From assembly GCA_019155205.2 (NCBI GenBank), contig JAHNZQ020000004.1, positions 3,845,352-3,877,400 of the forward strand: a DNA stretch of 32,049 nucleotides, written 5' to 3'. Both the position numbers and the translations under genes were made by a program. Origin of the DNA: Gracilaria vermiculophylla. Its lineage: Eukaryota > Rhodophyta > Florideophyceae > Gracilariales > Gracilariaceae. Below, in pieces: positions 27,831-32,049 of the stretch. How positions within the stretch are numbered: the first letter of the stretch is position 1; every line of letters begins with the position of its first letter. Under the pieces are notes generated by a model. That model was not told where the DNA came from and made no database searches. It was given only the letters and a program-made list of their open reading frames with translations.

Positions 27831-29180
27831 ATGTCAGAGTTGGGTCTTAGACCCGTTCCTCGCGGAGAACCGCTCTTGCGGCAGATCCACGACCACTTTC
27901 AGAGCCTCGTTCAGAAGGCCACCGAGACGCGCGAATCCATCTACCGCTTTCCCGGCACCATGCCGCTTACGCTGTCGCGTCGTCACTTCGGAATGATTGA
28001 GGCCAACGACTATGTAGCCCTCGAGAAATCAGACGGAACGCGGTACATGCTCTTTGCAGTGAGCAACAATGTCTTGCTCATTGATCGTTCCATGAACTTC
28101 TACGCCGTTGAGCCTTATCCGCAGATACTCACGCCTGGTTTTGCCGAGCAGCAGCAGGACACCATTCTGGATGGCGAACTCACTTTCAACATGATCACCC
28201 AGCAGTATGAATACCTTATTTATGACTGCATATCCATCAACGGCGACCTTTCGATTGCCCAGAAGGGCTTTCGGGCCCGCATGGACGCTGCTGCCGTCTA
28301 TGTCGCGGCCCCCCGCTTGTGGGCCCCTTTTTGTGCTGGTCTATTGCGTCTACGTATCAAAGACTACTATGAAAAGAAAGATATCAGACAATTGTTTGCC
28401 CATATTAAAAAAGATCAGCATGGGCGCTATATCTACATAAACAATGACAGACGAGACGGCGTTATATGTAATGAAAACGATGGCGTCATCCTTGCGCCCG
28501 TCGGCATTCCCTATAAGACAAAAAAGTGCGACGCCCTGCTTAAATGGAAACCTCCACACTTGAACTCTATCGATTTCACGCTGCAATTGGAACGTGCTCA
28601 CGACGAACGACGCAACATGCCCACCGTAAGACCTTTCATAGCCTACAAGGGCGAGCGCGGCCTCATCAGGCTCAGAGAAGTCATCATTCCTTCCAAACAA
28701 AAGCTGAAGTGGGCCGCAGACTTTGACCGCTATAATGGAGCTGTAGTTGAATTGTCCTACGACAAGCACGCTGGTGAATGGAGGTTTCTTCGAGTTCGCG
28801 ATGACAAGGATGGCCCCAATTTTGCGACAACAGTTATTGACACCCTGGAGACCATTGTCGAATCAGTGGAAAGGGACGAATTCTGCGCTCGTGTTGAAAA
28901 AGCGAGGAAACCCATCCCGGATCATGAGCGCGGATTTGTTGACGCCAATGCACGAAACCGCGATTGTTGCACGTTCCGAAACGACCTTTTTGACGAGACA
29001 AACGATGAATACCTTGTGACTACACCTATATCATTAGTTCCAATGCCCCAAATGCGACCACCTCCGGGGTGGCGAGACTGCGGACGACGAACGAATCGGG
29101 GGCCTCCAAGGGCAAATGGGGAGGCAAAAGATGGTGGGAATGTTGATCGTGTTCCCGTTGAGTACGCGGATGACGTGTAG
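27831..29180 (+). CDS. CEG1: mRNA guanylyltransferase (capping enzyme)
   Basis: It transfers GMP from GTP to the diphosphate end of nascent nuclear mRNA through a lysine-GMP intermediate. The 449-residue protein has the nucleotidyltransferase motifs in order: I, EKSDGTRY with nucleophile K66; III, LLIDRSMNFY (82-91); IIIa, LDGEL (113-117) and YLIYD (128-132); IV, NDGVILAP (216-223); V, LLKWKPP (236-242); and VI, WRFLRVRDDKDGPN (317-330). An OB-fold region lies between V and VI and just beyond. The last 90 or so residues are polar and arginine/proline-rich, probably disordered. There is no N-terminal triphosphatase domain, so it is a stand-alone enzyme like yeast Ceg1 (459 residues), unlike the bifunctional animal and plant enzymes. 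The ATG at 27831 has a near-ideal context (GCCGCCATG). No introns are present. Confidence 0.95.
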   Translation: MSELGLRPVPRGEPLLRQIHDHFQSLVQKATETRESIYRFPGTMPLTLSRRHFGMIEANDYVALEKSDGTRYMLFAVSNNVLLIDRSMNFYAVEPYPQILTPGFAEQQQDTILDGELTFNMITQQYEYLIYDCISINGDLSIAQKGFRARMDAAAVYVAAPRLWAPFCAGLLRLRIKDYYEKKDIRQLFAHIKKDQHGRYIYINNDRRDGVICNENDGVILAPVGIPYKTKKCDALLKWKPPHLNSIDFTLQLERAHDERRNMPTVRPFIAYKGERGLIRLREVIIPSKQKLKWAADFDRYNGAVVELSYDKHAGEWRFLRVRDDKDGPNFATTVIDTLETIVESVERDEFCARVEKARKPIPDHERGFVDANARNRDCCTFRNDLFDETNDEYLVTTPISLVPMPQMRPPPGWRDCGRRTNRGPPRANGEAKDGGNVDRVPVEYADDV

Positions 29181-30452
29181 GTTGGGGCTGAACGAAACGG
29201 TGCCGCGAACTGGGTACTGGCCATTGTTTGAGCTTCAGGCCTCAAGAGTGCCTCTCGCTTGTCACTAAGCATTTCATTATCTTCCGCGCACTGCATCATC
29301 AAGCAGTTTACATTCTGGCTGCTGCTCCTCGCTAGGTGTGAGATAATTTGAGCGTACAAGTGGGTCGAGCAAAACGCAACCGAGACGAGACGCGCTCTGA
29401 GTACTTTGCAGAGTTTTACAGTTGCTTCTACTCATGAGCTCCATGTTGAGTTGGCTCTTCGTTGATTGTAAGTGTATCAACGATCGTGTTTCATGCAGTG
29501 CTCCAAGATGAAGCTCAGCATTTAGAAATGGGTTGAGAATGTAGCTTCCCCGCCTCAGGAGTGAATCTCCGTCTGTGGTGTTGGCAGTGCCGCTTTGTGT
29601 GTAGGCGATTCATGACGGAAAGATGCGCGCACGGTGACGAGGGGTAAGACAGGCGTCCGCAACATGGTGAATGGCGAAAATGGTGCGAATGCGATTGCCC
29701 AGCGCAAGATCATATGCTGCATGTGGGCATGAGCCATACTTGGTGTGATTAGCATGCCAGCAATACGGAACGGGATGCATGCTTTGGTTGTTGTACACTA
29801 CCACACGCGTTGATAGGGAGAGCAGCAGTTTTCAAATTAAAAAGTGGGTGCAAGAGTGCCGACATCCGATCAGAGCGTTGACCAGTCGATAAGCGCCTCA
29901 CATGGAAGGACTTGAGCAGCAACAAGGGCACTTGCTCGGGCAGCTTGAGATGGCGAATAGCGCATGAGCAGTTTAGTTCTTACCATGCGCACGTCTTCAT
30001 TTTACACACGCCGGCTCTGGACAACGAAGCAGCGCCCAAAACGAAGAAAAACAGAACGGCGCAGCGCTTACAGAAGCGAACGGCGATGGTGCGCGGGCGT
30101 GCGATTAGTGGAACAGCGTTTGCCGCACGGCTCCGCTGCGCGTGGCCTCTCGCGAGCCGCGCGTCGCGACGGCATACAGCGCTGCGCGCGCGTTACGGCA
30201 TTGTGCGCTGCAGATTCGTTGCGCATTTGTCGCATGCTCTTTTCTCTGCGCAGCTTGCCTTCATCCGCCATGCCACAAGTCCGTAGCAAATTGCGCCGCC
30301 CCCGCGACGTGTCCACGCCGCTCCGCACGCGAACCGCACTCAAGATTGCCTTTCGTCAGACACTCATGCATACATAGTGCTGCGCTCCCTCATACACTTC
30401 GCCGTTGCAGCTCCGGCCCGTCTCCTCCACCGTTTCTCCCAGCCTTGTCGCC
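29181..30452. other. Intergenic stretch without a convincing gene
   Basis: Only short overlapping frames occur, most opening on TTG or GTG, and none has a recognisable domain. The part after 30060 is GC-rich with many GCGC steps, which keeps several frames open by chance (for example 30142-30603 on the plus strand, running into the next gene in another frame). It must hold the 3' end of the capping enzyme transcript and the promoter of the gene at 30453. I could not place either. Confidence 0.5.
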
Positions 30453-31595
30453 ATGTACCGTTCTCACATCGTGCAGCCCACCGCCGTCCACTGCTTTGCC
30501 TCCGGCTGCCTCCATCGAGATCCCCGCCACTGCATCATGCGCCCTCCCCCCTTCTACGTCAAAAATTCCCACTCCGCCGCCCGCCATATTTCCCGAGCTT
30601 TAGTTCGCTCCTACTCCGACTCCACCTCCTCGTCCAGTCACTCTTCTAACTACTCCTCCTTCATCGCCTCCAATGTTGATCCCTCCCCCCCCGTCACCTC
30701 CGCGCGCATCCCAGACAGTCTGGTCAAGTGCCGCACTAAGAGTCATAATTACCGTAAAGTGCAGCAAGACCGCATCGTCTACTTGCTCGCCGCTGTTGCC
30801 GAAGGCCGACTGGAGAATTCTCTGCTGTATCACATCTTCAACTATTCGTACAAGCATAATCGCAGCTCGCGTCTTGGCCATGCGCAGTCCGCCGCTGACT
30901 TTCATACTCCCGCTGCCGATCCCCTGTGCCATGTCCCCGCGGACTGCCCTGAAGATACTCTCCCGCATCTACGCCATCTAATGTACCCGCTGTCGCAAAG
31001 CGTCCAGCAATTGCTCGGCCAGCGCTACATATCCGGAACAACAACCTCCAGTCTGCTCGAGCTCCTCCTCAACCGCCGCAACATGTGGGGCACCACACAT
31101 TCCATGCTCACCTATGTTTACGACGCCGAAAGGGCACGTCGTCGCTGCTCCCCGTATCGCACTGCTACAACCGCCCAAGACGCTGACGCCATCGTCCAAC
31201 TCGCTGTTCGACTGTACTGTCGCGAAACTAGTCATCATCACCATGACCAGCGCACCCTATCCGAATACGTGCAACAACGGCTGGGAAATTTGACAATGGC
31301 CGCCATTCGAGTGGACAACGTGGAAGCTTCATTCCCTCCGTTTCACATCCTCGTTCAGGGCGCCCCTGATTCGCACCACGCTACCCTACCGCTGTCTCCG
31401 ACCACCCCCGACATGGTTGAATTTGAATCCCCTACCAAGAAGAGACGCATCCACGGCGCCTCGCGAATTTCTCGTTGTTCTCGCTGTGGTACGGCCAAGA
31501 TTGCTGGCAGCGGACACGAGCGCTCCAAATGTCCAGATGGCTTTAGCATTTCCTCTCCCGTTCCATACCAATCCTCGCCGTATTTTGCTCTATAA
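30453..31595 (+). CDS. Unrecognised 380-residue protein with a CCHC-like motif and NLS
   Basis: I do not recognise the family. The frame opens upstream on TTG at 30405, but the first ATG is at 30453 (TCGCCATGT) and is taken as the start. Residues about 50-90 are serine-rich (low complexity). The middle (about 95-310) is helical-looking and rich in L, R and H. A basic cluster KKRR at about 329-332 could be a nuclear signal. Near the C-terminus C342-X2-C345-X9-H355-X4-C360 resembles a zinc knuckle with an expanded loop, so a nucleic-acid-binding role is possible. The same 3' end is followed by AATAAA 65 bases after the stop, supporting a real transcript end. No introns are evident. Codon use is C-rich at third positions in its first half. 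Confidence 0.6.
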   Translation: MYRSHIVQPTAVHCFASGCLHRDPRHCIMRPPPFYVKNSHSAARHISRALVRSYSDSTSSSSHSSNYSSFIASNVDPSPPVTSARIPDSLVKCRTKSHNYRKVQQDRIVYLLAAVAEGRLENSLLYHIFNYSYKHNRSSRLGHAQSAADFHTPAADPLCHVPADCPEDTLPHLRHLMYPLSQSVQQLLGQRYISGTTTSSLLELLLNRRNMWGTTHSMLTYVYDAERARRRCSPYRTATTAQDADAIVQLAVRLYCRETSHHHHDQRTLSEYVQQRLGNLTMAAIRVDNVEASFPPFHILVQGAPDSHHATLPLSPTTPDMVEFESPTKKRRIHGASRISRCSRCGTAKIAGSGHERSKCPDGFSISSPVPYQSSPYFAL

Positions 31596-32008
31596 TGCTT
31601 GTCTAAAGTACATTTGCTGTTCACCAACTCTACATTATTTTTAAATACGCTGTTTCTCTAATAAATATCCGCCGGCTCTACGTTCAAATCTTGCATCCAG
31701 TGCTCATCCGTACATGTGTAGAACATGTGTGTAGCAATCCATATCATTAGTACGCAATGGCACATTTTCAACTTTTCAAGTTATGTACGTGTCCAGAAAC
31801 TAGAAGCTTATAGCTTTCCAAAGACACAACTCTCGCATTAAACAGACGTCTGGATACCAAGATATTTGTGAAATTACGCAAACACCAGTTTGTAACGATT
31901 TCACAATTTCTTCACTAAAAAGAAGCTGTGAGCTAAATTATCTCACGTGAAACCAGTCACAAGAGCTTACGCACTTCACAGAACTTCACAACTCAGGCTG
32001 CCGAGAAC
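31596..32008. other. Intergenic stretch
   Basis: It is AT-richer than the flanking genes and contains a polyadenylation-type AATAAA at 31660-31665. No open frame of note and no RNA gene were recognised. It would include the promoter of any gene starting at 32009. Confidence 0.5.
31660..31665 (+). terminator. Possible polyadenylation signal
   Basis: A canonical AATAAA lies 65 bases past the stop of the gene ending at 31595, in a T-rich setting (TTTCTCTAATAAAT). Use in this organism is assumed. Confidence 0.45.
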
Positions 32009-32049
32009 ATGGCTGGTCCATCCTCACCATCTCACCACACCAAACGGTA
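32009..32049 (+). CDS. Possible start of a further gene, cut by the window edge
   Basis: An ATG at 32009 in a good context (GAACATGG, purine at -3 and G at +4) opens 13 codons beginning MAGPSSPSHH before the window ends. The polar start is typical of many proteins here. With so little sequence this is only a suggestion. Confidence 0.25.
   Translation, partial: MAGPSSPSHHTKR

Noticed and set aside
29912..30603. Overlapping plus-strand frames of 124, 137 and 153 codons
   Set aside because: Most start on TTG or GTG, they overlap each other in all three frames in GC-rich DNA, and none shows a domain. They look like chance open frames.

Overview
The window is nuclear DNA from an intron-poor eukaryote. 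Three highly conserved eukaryotic proteins (CAND1, a MAEA/Fyv10 CTLH subunit and an mRNA guanylyltransferase) are each encoded by one uninterrupted reading frame, with short intergenic gaps and good ATG contexts. Old LTR and Tc1-type transposons fill the rest. This combination fits a red alga with a compact intron-poor gene set, such as the florideophyte Chondrus crispus. That assignment is an inference and was not searched.

Layout. Positions 1-2600 hold two dead Tc1/mariner DD34E transposons lying nearly end to end (to 1311, and 1321-2600). Positions 2852-20531 are a nested pair of chromodomain Ty3/gypsy (chromovirus-like) LTR retrotransposons, both on the plus strand. Copy A (5' LTR 2852-3405, gag, pol and 3' region to 11341, resuming at 19807) is old and full of nonsense codons, and I see no 3' LTR for it. 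Copy B (11342-19801) sits inside copy A, has two 0.55-kb LTRs and is flanked by a 5-bp target duplication (ATCAG at 11337-11341 and 19802-19806). A 100-N assembly gap (15918-16017) hides about 1.1 kb of its pol. Positions 20532-21804 are a third Tc1 element, of the same family as the second but inverted. It stops 125 bp before the CAND1 start codon. From 21930 the host genes follow: CAND1 (+), MAEA/Fyv10 (-, convergent with CAND1), a CCAAT-rich 360-bp divergent promoter, the capping guanylyltransferase (+), a 1.27-kb stretch without a convincing gene, an unrecognised 380-residue protein with a CCHC-like motif (+), and possibly the first 13 codons of another gene at the right edge.

The most unusual feature is an antisense gene in the retrotransposons, between the pol stop and the 3' LTR. 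In copy A one minus-strand frame runs about 564 codons, from an ATG at 20406 to a TAG at 10247, once copy B and one target duplication are removed. It has six nonsense codons and no frameshift. In copy B the C-terminal part is colinear without gaps and ends at the same stop codon (17768), while the N-terminal part is replaced by unrelated-looking sequence. A conserved purine-rich tract lies between pol and this antisense gene.

Among the host genes, CAND1 (cullin-RING ligase exchange factor) and MAEA (CTLH/GID ubiquitin ligase) both belong to the ubiquitin system. The capping enzyme shares a promoter region with MAEA. No tRNA, rRNA, CRISPR or prokaryotic feature was seen.
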